Source: Polyangium sp. y55x31
GTDB lineage: Bacteria; Myxococcota_A; Polyangia; Polyangiales; Polyangiaceae
DNA length: 64,000 nucleotides
Assembly: GCF_029946505.1 (NCBI RefSeq)
Contig: NZ_JARZHG010000025.1
Span: 1-64,000, forward strand
Direction of reading: 5' to 3'
The notes beneath the pieces are model-generated. The model saw only the letters and a list, made by a program, of their open reading frames with translations. It was not told where the DNA came from and ran no database searches. A program made the position numbers and the translations under genes. Positions 1 to 8,407 of the stretch are shown here, piece by piece (the first letter of the stretch is position 1; each line of letters opens with the position of its first letter).

Positions 1-172
1 GCCCCAAGCGTCGACTTGAGCCTCCGTTGCGATGAGAACCGACGCGCTCGGCGCGCCGTCGCTCGTCCGCACGGGCGCGGGTTTGTCTTGCGGAACTTCG
101 TTCGTCCTCGGACGGCTGATGCTGAGCAGGATGCCCGCGCCGGCTGCGTTCACGAGCAGCGACGAGCCGCCG
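1..172. repeat. Duplicate of the ftsW 3' end
   Basis: These bases match 43170-43341 with a single mismatch (G at 58 against T at 43227). Identity stops at base 172, where the copy enters CCG-type Gly-codon repeats. The repeat begins at or before the window edge, so its true length is unknown. Confidence 0.95.
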
Positions 173-504
173 CCGCCGCCGGCGCCACCCGAGCCGCCAG
201 CGCCACCCGAGCCGCCGACGCCGCCGGCGCCACCCGAGCCGCCAGCGCCACCTGAGCCTCCGCCGGCGCCGCCCTGCCCACCGGAGCCGCCTCCGCCGAC
301 GCCGCCTTGCCCGCCGGTCGCGTCTCCACCGCCGCTGGCCATGCCGCCGCCGCTCCCGGCGCCGCCTTGCCCTCCGCCGCCGCTCGAGGCCGTCCCTCCA
401 CCGACGGACGTGCTGGCTGTCCCACCTCCTTCACCGCCGTTGTCGCCGCCGCTGCTGCAACCCAGGAGCGCAAGGAGCACACCAAGTGTCAGACAACCCC
501 GCAT
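1..504 (-). CDS. Gly-rich lipoprotein fused in frame to the FtsW C-terminus (partial)
   Basis: The frame opens at an ATG at 504 and has no stop before the left edge. It begins with a lipoprotein signal peptide (MRGCLTLGVLLALLGC, lipobox LLGC) followed by about 90 residues of Gly/Ala/Ser-rich linker, the usual surface-lipoprotein layout in this genome. From about base 172 the same frame continues as [20 protein letters not shown] and the rest of the FtsW cytoplasmic tail, identical to the FtsW copy at 43170-43341 except for one Glu-to-Asp change. The junction falls on Gly-Gly-Ser-Ser codons shared by both parents. The family of the original lipoprotein cannot be told because its C-terminal domain is missing or replaced. 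A real recombination product and an assembly chimera are both possible. Confidence 0.6.
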   Translation of the reverse strand, partial: MRGCLTLGVLLALLGCSSGGDNGGEGGGTASTSVGGGTASSGGGGQGGAGSGGGMASGGGDATGGQGGVGGGGSGGQGGAGGGSGGAGGSGGAGGVGGSGGAGGSGGAGGGGGSSLLVNAAGAGILLSISRPRTNEVPQDKPAPVRTSDGAPSASVLIATEAQVDAWG

Positions 505-527
505 GGGACCTCCCCTCGGGGCGCGAC

Positions 528-696
528 CGTAGATAGGTCCCACTGCGCCTGTCAATCCAGGATGTCCAAATACGAACGGAGCGCCACGGGCGCGGCGCTG
601 CATTCCTCGGGGTGCGCACGTAGATAGGTCGCGCTGTGCCTGTCAATCCAGAATGTCAAAACACGAACGGAGCGCCACGGGTGCGGCGCTGCATTC
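528..696. repeat. Two tandem copies of a 78-bp upstream element, period 91 bp
   Basis: Bases 528-605 and 619-696 are near-identical direct repeats lying upstream of the minus-strand lipoprotein at 1-504. On the minus strand each copy carries TTGACA followed 14 bases later by TATCTA. This resembles promoter hexamers with an unusually short spacer. The duplication may have copied the lipoprotein's promoter region; activity is inferred only. Confidence 0.75.
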
Positions 697-708
697 GATG
701 CTCGGCGG

Positions 709-1119
709 TCATCGACTGCGATCGATCTGCGCGACGTTGCCCGGCACGCCGAGGGCGACGGCGGTCGTGCCCATGCCCGGGAAGGGGTGATGCCAGAGCA
801 GCGCGCCCGTGTTCACGTCGACGCAGGCGGCCTCGCCGACGGCACCGAAGAAGATTTCATCGCCGTCGACCACGATCGAGTCTGTCGACGTCGGCACGGA
901 CGTTCGCCACAACAACTGGCCGTTTGCGTACGCGAGGCAGACGAGCTCCTTGTGATAAGCGAGCAGCACGCGTCCAGGCGGGAACAAGAGCCGCGCCGTG
1001 TACGGCTCATCGTGCCGCTGCTGCCATACGACCTTGCCGGTCCGACGCTCGACCGCAACGACATACCCTCCGAAGGCGAGCACGAGCAGCGGGGCGAGCG
1101 GTTCCTGATGTCGATACAT
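709..1119 (-). CDS. Short PQQ-like beta-propeller repeat protein
   Basis: This 136-residue protein has the alternating blade pattern of PQQ-like (PQQ_2/3) beta-propeller repeats: VVAVERRTGKVVWQQ, LVCLAYANGQLLWRT and ACVDVNTGALLWHH, each with the GxLLW-type turn. ATG at 1119 is chosen because GGAGGAG precedes it by a few bases. Complete propellers need 6-8 blades, so three blades suggest a truncated relative or a partial propeller that oligomerises. No signal peptide is obvious. It lies between two lipoprotein genes and a small membrane protein and may be a remnant of a larger gene. Confidence 0.6.
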   Translation of the reverse strand: MYRHQEPLAPLLVLAFGGYVVAVERRTGKVVWQQRHDEPYTARLLFPPGRVLLAYHKELVCLAYANGQLLWRTSVPTSTDSIVVDGDEIFFGAVGEAACVDVNTGALLWHHPFPGMGTTAVALGVPGNVAQIDRSR

Positions 1120-1277
1120 GTCTCCTCCGAGGCGGCAGGATCGCACGGTCGCAGGGCTCGCGCGAGCGCCTCACGGCTCCCCGAACAGAATGGCCTGGGG
1201 AAATCGTCGTCGGAGGCAAGGGTGCAAGGCTGTCCACCCGCACCGGAGAAGGAGAGCACGCGGACGCGCGCCCTCCC

Positions 1278-1640
1278 TCAAAAGATGCGCGGTAAGAGCC
1301 AAGCGGCGATGGAGATCAGCCCGGCTGTCCCGATGAGCGGCCAGAAGCCCTCGACCTTGAAGTCGTCGATGAGCTTGTCGGTGAAGTAAAGCAATATCGC
1401 GTTCACGAGCAGGCCGAGCACGAGGTAGGGCAAGCCGAACGTGAGCAGGGCGGCGGGCAGGAGCACGATGGCGAGCGCGGCCTTCAAGAGCCACCCGACG
1501 AACAGGTTGAGCAGGGCGAACGCGACAGCGATGCCGATCGCCGTGTTGTTCTTGCGGACCCGAACGCCGGGCATGATCTTGCTCGCGGCGAGGACCGCGA
1601 GTCCCGCCGCGAAGGCTTGAATGACGAACGTCTTCAACAT
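1278..1640 (-). CDS. Phage-holin-family (Phage_holin_4_2-like) small membrane protein
   Basis: This 120-residue protein has four predicted membrane segments: about residues 5-22, 32-55, 60-85 and 98-115. The PGVRVRKNNTAIGIAVAFALLN and LLTFGLPYLVLGLLVNA regions are typical of the widespread YvlD/Phage_holin_4_2 family. The name is historical; most members are chromosomal inner-membrane proteins of unknown role rather than phage lysis proteins. ATG at 1640 is preceded by GGAGAG with 6-base spacing and is preferred over the GTG two codons upstream. It stands alone, with intergenic DNA on both sides. Confidence 0.8.
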   Translation of the reverse strand: MLKTFVIQAFAAGLAVLAASKIMPGVRVRKNNTAIGIAVAFALLNLFVGWLLKAALAIVLLPAALLTFGLPYLVLGLLVNAILLYFTDKLIDDFKVEGFWPLIGTAGLISIAAWLLPRIF

Positions 1641-1748
1641 GAGCACCTCTCCAGGGGCCGGTTACCGCATCCGTCGAGCAGGCCCGTCCCGACCTTCTTG
1701 GCGCACATGCGCGTCCAGCACAACCCCACGGCCGCGCGTGGTCTTTGC

Positions 1749-3035
1749 TCAGGGCGGGGGGATGCAGAACAGCGTCGACTGGTCGATACCGTCCTTGTAG
1801 GCGACGTATCCCGCCGTCCTGGGGGCGACGCACTGCGACGGCGCAGACACGAACGGGATGCAGGTCGCCTCCATCGGGCCGGCGTCGCCGTCGTCGTCCC
1901 AGCACATCCCAGGCTGCCCTGCCCCGCCGCAGTAGAGCGCGCCCGGGTTCGTGGCGCAGGTCTCGCCGAGGCTCGCGTCGTCGACGCCGCTGTTCTGAAG
2001 GATCGCCACGTCCAGGCAAAGGTTGTAGCCGCCGCCGCAGTGCGTCCCGGCCGGACAGTCGGGCGCCGCCGCGTGGAGATCGCAGACCTTGTGGCAGATG
2101 GCGCCCATGCCGCCGTCGAAGCACCGCAGGCCGAGCGAGCAGTCCGAGTCCCACTGCGTGTCGCTCACCCGCGTGCACGCCTCGCCTTCGACCTTCGCTC
2201 CGCCGGTGACACACTCGCCGTCGGTCCCGACCGCGTTGGTGGGCATGCAGAACTGGTCGGCGGGACAGGCGTCGAACGCGTAGGGGACGCAGCCCTTGGG
2301 ACGGCGGCCGTCATAGGAGGCCTCCTCGATCCAGTAGCATGTGCCGCCGTCGACCCAGCCCCACGCGCCGGTCATCGCGTCCTTGACGACCTCACGCAGC
2401 TCGACATGGCGAGCGACGCCGGCCGTCTGGTGCGGCGTCACGAGCGCGGTGATCTCGAGCTCGCCCGACTTGACCGCGAAGTTCTTGAGGTACGTGTTGT
2501 CCCCGAGGTCCTCCTGGAACACGGCGCACGCGTTGCAGGTCGGGACGAACGTCGTTTTGAAGTCGGGGAGCGCGTGGGTCGGGTCACCGTCCATCGCGTG
2601 GACGCCGGTGCCGAGGGCGCCGTCGTAGAAAAGCCGGAGCCGATCGGAGAGCGTGTCGTCTCCGGAGATGTTCGCGAGCGAGCTCGGCGTCCGGATGATG
2701 GGCACAGAGCCCGATGAGTCGAACGTGTTCTCCTGCTGGCTCAGGAGCTCGATGCCCGCGAGCGGGAGGTCCACGCAGTCCGCGGGCTTCATCGGTTGCT
2801 GGCCGCCCGCGCCGCCCGCGCCGCCCATGCCGCCCGCACCCCCGACTCCGCCTCCCGCGCCGCCATCTCCTCCCGTCCCGCTGGAGCTGCTCGCGTTCGA
2901 GGAAGAGCTGGTGCTCGTCGTTGGTGTCCCGTCGCTCCCGGAGCAGCCCACCACCAGCGCAGCGACGCCGAGCGCGAGGGCTGCGGCAGCGGTGAGTGCC
3001 CGAGGACGATCCGAAAAAAGTTTCGTGTGTTCCAT
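1749..3035 (-). CDS. Secreted Cys-rich lipoprotein, myxobacterial type
   Basis: A 428-residue protein with a signal peptide ending in lipobox LVVGC, then a Thr/Ser stretch and a GGAGGMGGAGGAGG linker, then a roughly 350-residue Cys-rich globular region. The C-terminal half contains several short Cys-rich segments (CPADQFCMP, CSLGLRCFDGG, CPAGTHCGGGYNLC), like the small disulfide repeats seen in many myxobacterial surface proteins. No catalytic motif was recognised. ATG at 3035 is chosen over an in-frame TTG at 3053. It is probably exported to the outer membrane. It is monocistronic, with lipoprotein-like genes on both sides. Function unknown. Confidence 0.8.
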   Translation of the reverse strand: MEHTKLFSDRPRALTAAAALALGVAALVVGCSGSDGTPTTSTSSSSNASSSSGTGGDGGAGGGVGGAGGMGGAGGAGGQQPMKPADCVDLPLAGIELLSQQENTFDSSGSVPIIRTPSSLANISGDDTLSDRLRLFYDGALGTGVHAMDGDPTHALPDFKTTFVPTCNACAVFQEDLGDNTYLKNFAVKSGELEITALVTPHQTAGVARHVELREVVKDAMTGAWGWVDGGTCYWIEEASYDGRRPKGCVPYAFDACPADQFCMPTNAVGTDGECVTGGAKVEGEACTRVSDTQWDSDCSLGLRCFDGGMGAICHKVCDLHAAAPDCPAGTHCGGGYNLCLDVAILQNSGVDDASLGETCATNPGALYCGGAGQPGMCWDDDGDAGPMEATCIPFVSAPSQCVAPRTAGYVAYKDGIDQSTLFCIPPP

Positions 3036-3183
3036 GACTTGCCCCAGTAGCAAGCCTCGAGGCGCGGCGTAAAGCCCCGCGCACCAACCCGCCGCACAAG
3101 GTTACGGCGAGGTCCAGCATCGACGAGGACATGGCCAAGGGGCGGGCTGCCCCCGCGTGAGCGTCAGGGCTCGAGCGAGGGCG

Positions 3184-4221
3184 TCATCGGCATACGTACG
3201 GGATAGGCGACCCCGTGGCATTGCATTCTTGGTCCGAATTGCAACCCGTGTTCTTGCACAGGCCATTCATGCAAGCGAAGTTGTCGGCGTCGAGGGTCGG
3301 AGGCGCACCTGCGACGGCGCAATCGGCTGCGACGCTGCACGTGTGTACGCATGTCTTGAGGGGCTCGTCGGGGAGCTGCGCGCACACCAGGTTGGGCTCC
3401 TTGAGGGAATCGATGCATTCCTGGGTGGAACCACAGCCCACGTATCGACACAGACCATTCTGGCAAGTGAAGTTGTCGGCATCCTTGGTCGCAGGGGCAC
3501 CCGAATGGAAGCAGTCGTCGACCGTGGTGCACGGGAAGTAGCATTGGGAGCCGGCGGACGGGGCTGGGTTCGGCGCGCAGACGGACGTGGTTTTGAATTG
3601 CTCGGTGCATTCCTCCGACGAGTTGCAGCCCTTGTATTCACATGCGCCCGCGACACAATTGTAGTTGTCCGCGTTGTAGGTCGGGAGGCTGCTCTTGGTG
3701 CAGTCGGCCACGGAGCTGCATGCCTTGCGGCACGATTTCGCCGGTCCTCCGCTGCTGGAGCCGCCGGAGCCACTGCTACCGCCCGAGCCGGATCCACCGA
3801 CGCCGCTCGACGCGGAGCTGCTGCTGCTGCCCGAGCTGAATCCACCGACGCCGCCGCTCGACGCAGAGCTGCTGCTGCTGCTGCCATTGCCCGAGCCGGA
3901 TCCGCCGGTGCCGCCGCTCGACGCAGAGCTGCTGCTGCTACTGCCATTGCCCGAGCCGGATCCGCCGGTGCCGCCGCTCGACGCAGAGCTGCTGCTGCTG
4001 CTGCTGCTGCCCGAGCCGGATCCGCCGGCGCCGCCGCTCGACGCAGAGCTGCTGCTGCTGCTGCCCGAGACGCCCCCGGCGTCCGGGGAAGCGACGCTCG
4101 CCGATTTGCTGCTTCCCGCGCCCGTGTCACTCGAACAGCCGACCGATACGTGGATGGCCAGCACGAGACAAGTCGCGAATAGACAGAATTCCGATCGAGC
4201 GAGGTTTCCCTTTTCGCGCAT
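3184..4221 (-). CDS. Ser/Gly-repeat lipoprotein with three Cys-rich modules
   Basis: A 345-residue protein with a signal peptide ending at VSVGC (lipobox). Next come about 130 residues of SSSSSASSGGxGGSGSG repeats, then three copies of a roughly 47-residue six-Cys module with the pattern C-x3-C-x5-6-C ... DADNFxCxNGLCxxxGCxSxxEC. Each module contains NADN/DADN and NGLC, so the disulfide pattern is probably conserved. The long linker probably lifts the modules away from the membrane. ATG at 4221 gives a normal signal length, although GGAG sits only two bases upstream. Ligand or enzyme role unknown. Confidence 0.8.
   Translation of the reverse strand: MREKGNLARSEFCLFATCLVLAIHVSVGCSSDTGAGSSKSASVASPDAGGVSGSSSSSSASSGGAGGSGSGSSSSSSSSASSGGTGGSGSGNGSSSSSSASSGGTGGSGSGNGSSSSSSASSGGVGGFSSGSSSSSASSGVGGSGSGGSSGSGGSSSGGPAKSCRKACSSVADCTKSSLPTYNADNYNCVAGACEYKGCNSSEECTEQFKTTSVCAPNPAPSAGSQCYFPCTTVDDCFHSGAPATKDADNFTCQNGLCRYVGCGSTQECIDSLKEPNLVCAQLPDEPLKTCVHTCSVAADCAVAGAPPTLDADNFACMNGLCKNTGCNSDQECNATGSPIPYVCR
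3781..4068. repeat. 60-bp coding minisatellite
   Basis: Nearly five copies of a 60-bp unit (consensus includes GACGCAGAGCTGCTGCTG) encode the Ser/Gly linker of the lipoprotein at 3184-4221. The copies differ mainly in the number of CTG/GCT triplets, so length variation by slippage is likely. Confidence 0.9.
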
Positions 4222-4569
4222 CACTCCAGCGTGTCGCACGCTCGTAGGAGCGTCAACAAGCGCCAATCGTCCGTCCCCGCGATACCCTCGTCCGCGCGAA
4301 TCTCAATTTCCTCGCACCGGTCCACGTGCACGGGCGAGCGTCAATGGACCACCCGAACGCGAATACAGCCGTCACCTTCTGCTGCCGCCCACCGCTCGCT
4401 GGGTAGGCGCTCGGGCCGTCGTCGGGAGACGTTGGCGGCTCGAACCTCCATCGATGGAGGCCACAGCCTCCAATGCTCGAGCCCCTTCGCGGCCAACATC
4501 GCTCGAAATCCCTTCTCTGCGCGCCTCTCGGCCTCTGGCGCGACGCTTGCTGTGCGTCCTGGCACCCGC
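4222..4569. other. Divergent intergenic region
   Basis: 348 bases between divergently transcribed genes. No convincing reading frame, hairpin or clear promoter was seen. It presumably holds both upstream regions. Confidence 0.4.
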
Positions 4570-5571
4570 ATGAAGACGCCGCAAATCACCCCGGTTCACG
4601 AAGCCATCGATTCCGCATACGAGCGCCTCGTCGCCACGCTCCCCGAACACCTCGCGACGGTCGCTCGTGATCTCCCGCATCGCTTCGGGCTCACACCAAA
4701 CCCGGGGACGCCGTGGAGCCGGGTGTTCAACAACGCGGCAGTGCTCGGGTTCCCCGCGCTGCTCCTCGGCGACGAGCGGGCCCCGCGGAATGTCCGGGAG
4801 CGCGCCGTCGAGGCGCACCTGTTCGCGATCATCGCCGCCTTCGGAATGGATCGGATCGATGATGGGCAAATCATCGTCGGCGCGGCCGAGCGCGCGCTCA
4901 TCGAGATCGTCCGGAGAGCGCGCGACAAGGCGCTCGCGCCGCTCCTCGCGGGCCTACCGGAGGGAGCGTCCTCCTTCGCCTGGGGAGAGCGGGTCACGGC
5001 CGAGTCGGTCGAGGAGGAGCGTGCCGTATTCGCGGGGCGCGCGCCGGCGACCCTCGAGCGCTACCGAGCGGTCTCGCTGAAGAAGCAAGGGCTGGCCTTC
5101 CCGGCGAGCATGGCCGCGGCGGCGGCCGCCGGATGGAGCGCGGAAGAGCGACGACACGTCGAGGCGCTGGTCGCCGGCGCGGCGCTCGGGCTCCAGTACC
5201 GAGACGACGTGGTCGATTGGATCGATGATTTCGAATCCGGTGGTTCATGGCCGGTCGCACTGCTTTCGCGTGCGCCGGTGGCGACGGTGGCGACGATCGA
5301 GCAACACCTCCACGCCGAGGGATGGCTGGTGCGCTTCCTCGAGATGTCGAGCGAGGCCTTCCATCAGGCCGCAATCGCCGCCGAGGCATTGGGCGCGGCA
5401 GCGCTGACCTCATGGGCCCACGGCCAATCCGAGCAGACGGCCGCTCTGGCCGAGCGCGAGGCCGCGAGCCCAGGCTTCGCCGTCCGGTGGGAACGCGCGC
5501 GCCGCGCGCAACGGGAGCAGCAGCAGAAGGCACTGCTGTCCGAGAGCCCTGTCACGCGCGCGGCGGGATGA
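4570..5571 (+). CDS. Class I isoprenoid-synthase-like all-alpha protein (tentative)
   Basis: A 333-residue, almost wholly helical protein. Two acidic clusters resemble the metal-binding motifs of class I prenyl/terpene synthase folds: MDRIDDGQ near residues 93-100 and YRDDVVDWIDDF near 210-221, where the second has the DDxxDWxDD look of bacterial class 1 isoprenoid biosynthesis proteins. The usual strict DDxxD and NSE/DTE motifs are not both present, so the catalytic assignment is an inference from pattern only. The start at 4570 begins the conserved part; the frame is open further upstream but its composition there looks non-coding. No partner biosynthetic genes are adjacent. It precedes a lipoprotein gene with its own operator. 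Confidence 0.45.
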   Translation: MKTPQITPVHEAIDSAYERLVATLPEHLATVARDLPHRFGLTPNPGTPWSRVFNNAAVLGFPALLLGDERAPRNVRERAVEAHLFAIIAAFGMDRIDDGQIIVGAAERALIEIVRRARDKALAPLLAGLPEGASSFAWGERVTAESVEEERAVFAGRAPATLERYRAVSLKKQGLAFPASMAAAAAAGWSAEERRHVEALVAGAALGLQYRDDVVDWIDDFESGGSWPVALLSRAPVATVATIEQHLHAEGWLVRFLEMSSEAFHQAAIAAEALGAAALTSWAHGQSEQTAALAEREAASPGFAVRWERARRAQREQQQKALLSESPVTRAAG

Positions 5572-5636
5572 CCAACCGATATCACAGCTTCCTCATATCC
5601 ACGGTCGATGAAGGGGGAACGACCGATCGAACGGCA

Positions 5637-5654
5637 ATGTAAGCCGCATGTAAG
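5637..5654 (+). promoter_or_regulatory. Direct-repeat operator ATGTAAG-N4-ATGTAAG
   Basis: Two perfect ATGTAAG heptamers are separated by 4 bases (period 11 bp), 119 bases upstream of the lipoprotein start at 5774. The same element, in the same orientation relative to its gene, lies upstream of the lipoprotein at 7214-8353. An 11-bp period of heptamers is the known site architecture of SARP/OmpR-type winged-helix regulators, and such a regulator is encoded next door. Confidence 0.65.
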
Positions 5655-5773
5655 TTCCTTCGTAGCCACCTTCGGGCCAGGTCTGAGCCGACCGGATCGC
5701 AAGCCACGTGGGCTGCGGGTCCCCACCCGCGCCCGACGCGCGCTCCGGGCACTTCAACGCAACGGAGACAGAC

Positions 5774-7186
5774 ATGATGGTCCGCAAGAGCTTCTTCCTC
5801 GTCGCTGCCGGTTTCCTCGCTTCGATCGGCGCTTGTGGCGGCGACGGCGCGCCCCCGTCGGCTGCGTCGGAGGTCGTCACATTGCCCCTGCACGGAGAAG
5901 CCGAGCTCCTCCCCGGATTCGCCTACTCCACGGGTCTGCAGCCGAGCGGCTCGCAGGTGCAGGCGTCGTTCGATCTCTCGGCGAAGGGCGCGGCGATGGT
6001 CGACGCCAACGCGGCGCCGAGCGGCTCGAAGAGCGCGCCCAAGCTCACCGGCATGGCGGGCAGCGGAAAGGTCTCGCTGTCCGGTGGTTTTTCGATGGTG
6101 GGCACGCTCAAGGTCGACATCGATGGGCTGCCTCCCTACGACGGCCCGATTCCCGGCCTCGAAAACGTCGAGATCGCATTCGAGGGGAGCACGGCATTCG
6201 ACCCGTTCTCGATCGGGACGGGCATCACGACGCAGGCGCTGATCCCGCCGGTGCGATTGCCTGAAATCCCGCTGCCCGGCGGGCTCCCAGGCTCGCTCGT
6301 CCTCGAGGTCGTGGAAGGTAGCTTCGTCGAGATCGGGTTCACCGGCACCTGCGCCGCGATCGACGGGACCGACGTGGCCTACCAAGGCGACATCAAGCGC
6401 GGCGGGGCGCTCATCATCCAGCCGAGCATCGAGATCAAGGTGCCCGTCATCGGCACCAAGACATTCAAGATCGACAAGTTCACGGCGGACCTCGCGCTCG
6501 GCACCACGAGCCTCGCAATGGCCGCCGAGGTGTCGACGTTCGGCGCGCCCACGAGCGGCGACGAGGCCAAGGTGGGGACGTGCGACGGCGATGGGGCCGG
6601 CGGCGGAGGCGGCGCGTCGTCGTCCTCCGGCACCGGAGGCGCGGGCGGCGGCGGCACGGGCGGCGGCGGCGCGGGCGGCGGTGGCGCGGGCGGCGGTGGC
6701 GCGGGCGGTTCGGGGGGAGGCGGTCCCGTCTGCGACGACCCGGGCCCCGAGCCGAACGATACCAAGGACACGGCGACCAAGATCGCGACCAGCATCAGTT
6801 GCAGCCCGGTGACGGAAGACACTCGGGCCGGCGTGCTCGATGGCGAGACCGACATCGACATTTATTCGTACCCGAACGGGATTGACGTCTGTGCCGGCCC
6901 GGCCAAACCGTGGCTCAAGGCCTATGCGACCAAACCCACGACGTGGTTCTGCCTCATCCCGCAATGCGCCACCAAGGACATCCCGGACATCCTCGAATGC
7001 CAGGACGGGCAATACTATTCGCTGAACGGCATGGAAGCCTGCTGCAACCAGGGCGCCGACGTGCTGATGCACGTCGAATGCACCGCGGGCGGGAGCACGC
7101 TGACGAGTTATCTGGTCTACGTCGATCAGCCCGGCGTGAACGAGTGCACCGATTACGGATACGAGCTCACGTTCCTGTCACCTTGA
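5774..7186 (+). CDS. Lipoprotein with Gly-rich linker and pre-peptidase-like C-terminal domain
   Basis: A 470-residue protein with an N-terminal lipoprotein signal (lipobox IGAC near residue 20). A beta-rich region of about 250 residues follows. Then comes a poly-Gly linker (about 290-330) and a C-terminal domain beginning EPNDTKDTATKI with ...GVLDGETDIDIYSY, the pattern of bacterial pre-peptidase C-terminal (PPC) domains, here with six to eight Cys. ATG at 5774 is preceded by GGAG with 6-base spacing. It is probably outer-membrane anchored. The upstream heptamer repeat suggests control by the STAND regulator at 8440-11250. Biochemical role unknown. Confidence 0.75.
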   Translation: MMVRKSFFLVAAGFLASIGACGGDGAPPSAASEVVTLPLHGEAELLPGFAYSTGLQPSGSQVQASFDLSAKGAAMVDANAAPSGSKSAPKLTGMAGSGKVSLSGGFSMVGTLKVDIDGLPPYDGPIPGLENVEIAFEGSTAFDPFSIGTGITTQALIPPVRLPEIPLPGGLPGSLVLEVVEGSFVEIGFTGTCAAIDGTDVAYQGDIKRGGALIIQPSIEIKVPVIGTKTFKIDKFTADLALGTTSLAMAAEVSTFGAPTSGDEAKVGTCDGDGAGGGGGASSSSGTGGAGGGGTGGGGAGGGGAGGGGAGGSGGGGPVCDDPGPEPNDTKDTATKIATSISCSPVTEDTRAGVLDGETDIDIYSYPNGIDVCAGPAKPWLKAYATKPTTWFCLIPQCATKDIPDILECQDGQYYSLNGMEACCNQGADVLMHVECTAGGSTLTSYLVYVDQPGVNECTDYGYELTFLSP

Positions 7187-7213
7187 GCGGACACGATCGA
7201 ATCGTGCGCGGCG

Positions 7214-8353
7214 TCATTCGAGGTTCGATGCGCCGCGCGCTGCACCCTCGTTCTGCAGCGCGCGGTTGTACCGCTCCACGAAGCGTCTGGCGTCGCTCTT
7301 CGTGAGGTGATGTTCGTATTTCCATCCGTCGTAGGGCGCGCCGAGGAGCCCGATCCCCGCCGCCAGCGACGGGACCGAAATGCCCAGCATGATCCCTCCG
7401 ACCGCGGGCACGCGTCGGTCGGACACCGCGGGATTGTCGGTGGCGAGGATCACCACACCCACCGCAGCAGCCAAAATGCCGAGGCTACCGACGACCACGC
7501 CGGTTGCGCGCATCTGCGGCGAACGATCACGCACGTAATCGTCGAGCTCGTGCGAGCCGGTCCGCTCCGCGTAGCGGCGCACGAATTCGTTTTCCGTGAT
7601 GCACCGCTTTTTCGTGCAGAACTCGAACCGGTCGCGATTCTCGCTCGACTCGCGGATCTCGATGCGCTCCGCCTCGTACGCCGCTCTTCCCGGACGCTCG
7701 AGTTCCGCCTCCGCCGCGAGGGGAGGCGCCGCGCCCTGCCCGCCGAGCGCGAAAGCGACATGGCCACGCACGTGGCGGCGATCGATACGCGTGAGCTCGA
7801 GCGGATGGGGGCTCTCGTCGAATGCGATGTCCGCGTTGCCGCCGGGTGCGGTCGGCTTCGCGAACGCGATCTCCCCCTCGCCGAGCGTCGCCGATCGAAC
7901 ATAACCAACGCCGCACGAGGCCCTCTGGCAGCACTCCGCGTAGGCCTTCGTCGCGGCCTTCTCGACGCGCGCGTGCACGTCGAAATGGTAGTAGACGTAC
8001 GACGCGCCCGGCGCTCCGGCCGCGCGCGCGGCGTCAGGGGAGAGGAACTCGGCGTCCTCGATGACATTACCGGGAACGGGCCGCGGCTCGACGTCGACGA
8101 GAGCGTCCGCGCAAGGGTTCGACGCGAGCTGGTCGGCGAGCGGCCGGGTGATGACGTAAGGCGCGAGCAGGACGCGGCCGAGGATGGACGCGTCCTCGGA
8201 GGGGGCGAAGACGATGTGTTCGTCCCGCGCAAGTGGAGCCCGTGCGCTGAACTTGGCGAACACGCCTCCGCGCAGGCGGGGAGGGTTGTTCTGCATGCAG
8301 CCGGCGGCAAACGCCAGCGCGATGAGGGCGACGAAGCCCGAGCGTGTCTTCAT
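7214..8353 (-). CDS. Lipoprotein with two C-terminal hydrophobic segments
   Basis: A 379-residue protein. The signal peptide ends at lipobox AAGC (about residue 19). A mixed domain of about 240 residues with conserved-looking Cys pairs (CCQRASC, FCTKKRC) precedes two strongly hydrophobic segments (about 275-300 and 310-335) and a basic tail. This two-segment ending recurs in myxobacterial hypothetical proteins. ATG at 8353 has GGAGGAG immediately upstream. The heptamer operator lies 54 bases upstream, between this gene and the regulator gene on the same strand. Function unknown; possibly an envelope sensor or output protein of the regulator. Confidence 0.7.
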   Translation of the reverse strand: MKTRSGFVALIALAFAAGCMQNNPPRLRGGVFAKFSARAPLARDEHIVFAPSEDASILGRVLLAPYVITRPLADQLASNPCADALVDVEPRPVPGNVIEDAEFLSPDAARAAGAPGASYVYYHFDVHARVEKAATKAYAECCQRASCGVGYVRSATLGEGEIAFAKPTAPGGNADIAFDESPHPLELTRIDRRHVRGHVAFALGGQGAAPPLAAEAELERPGRAAYEAERIEIRESSENRDRFEFCTKKRCITENEFVRRYAERTGSHELDDYVRDRSPQMRATGVVVGSLGILAAAVGVVILATDNPAVSDRRVPAVGGIMLGISVPSLAAGIGLLGAPYDGWKYEHHLTKSDARRFVERYNRALQNEGAARGASNLE

Positions 8354-8407
8354 GCTCCTCCATGGGTTCGGTGTGAGCGAGCTGCTTCCACCGTGGAGTC
8401 GCGGGCG

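Noticed and set aside
1278-1640. Holin-like gene as evidence of a prophage
   Set aside because: The family is mostly chromosomal and no other phage gene is near.
3781-4068. Tandem repeats as a CRISPR array
   Set aside because: The units are contiguous coding repeats of 60 bp without spacers and there are no cas genes.
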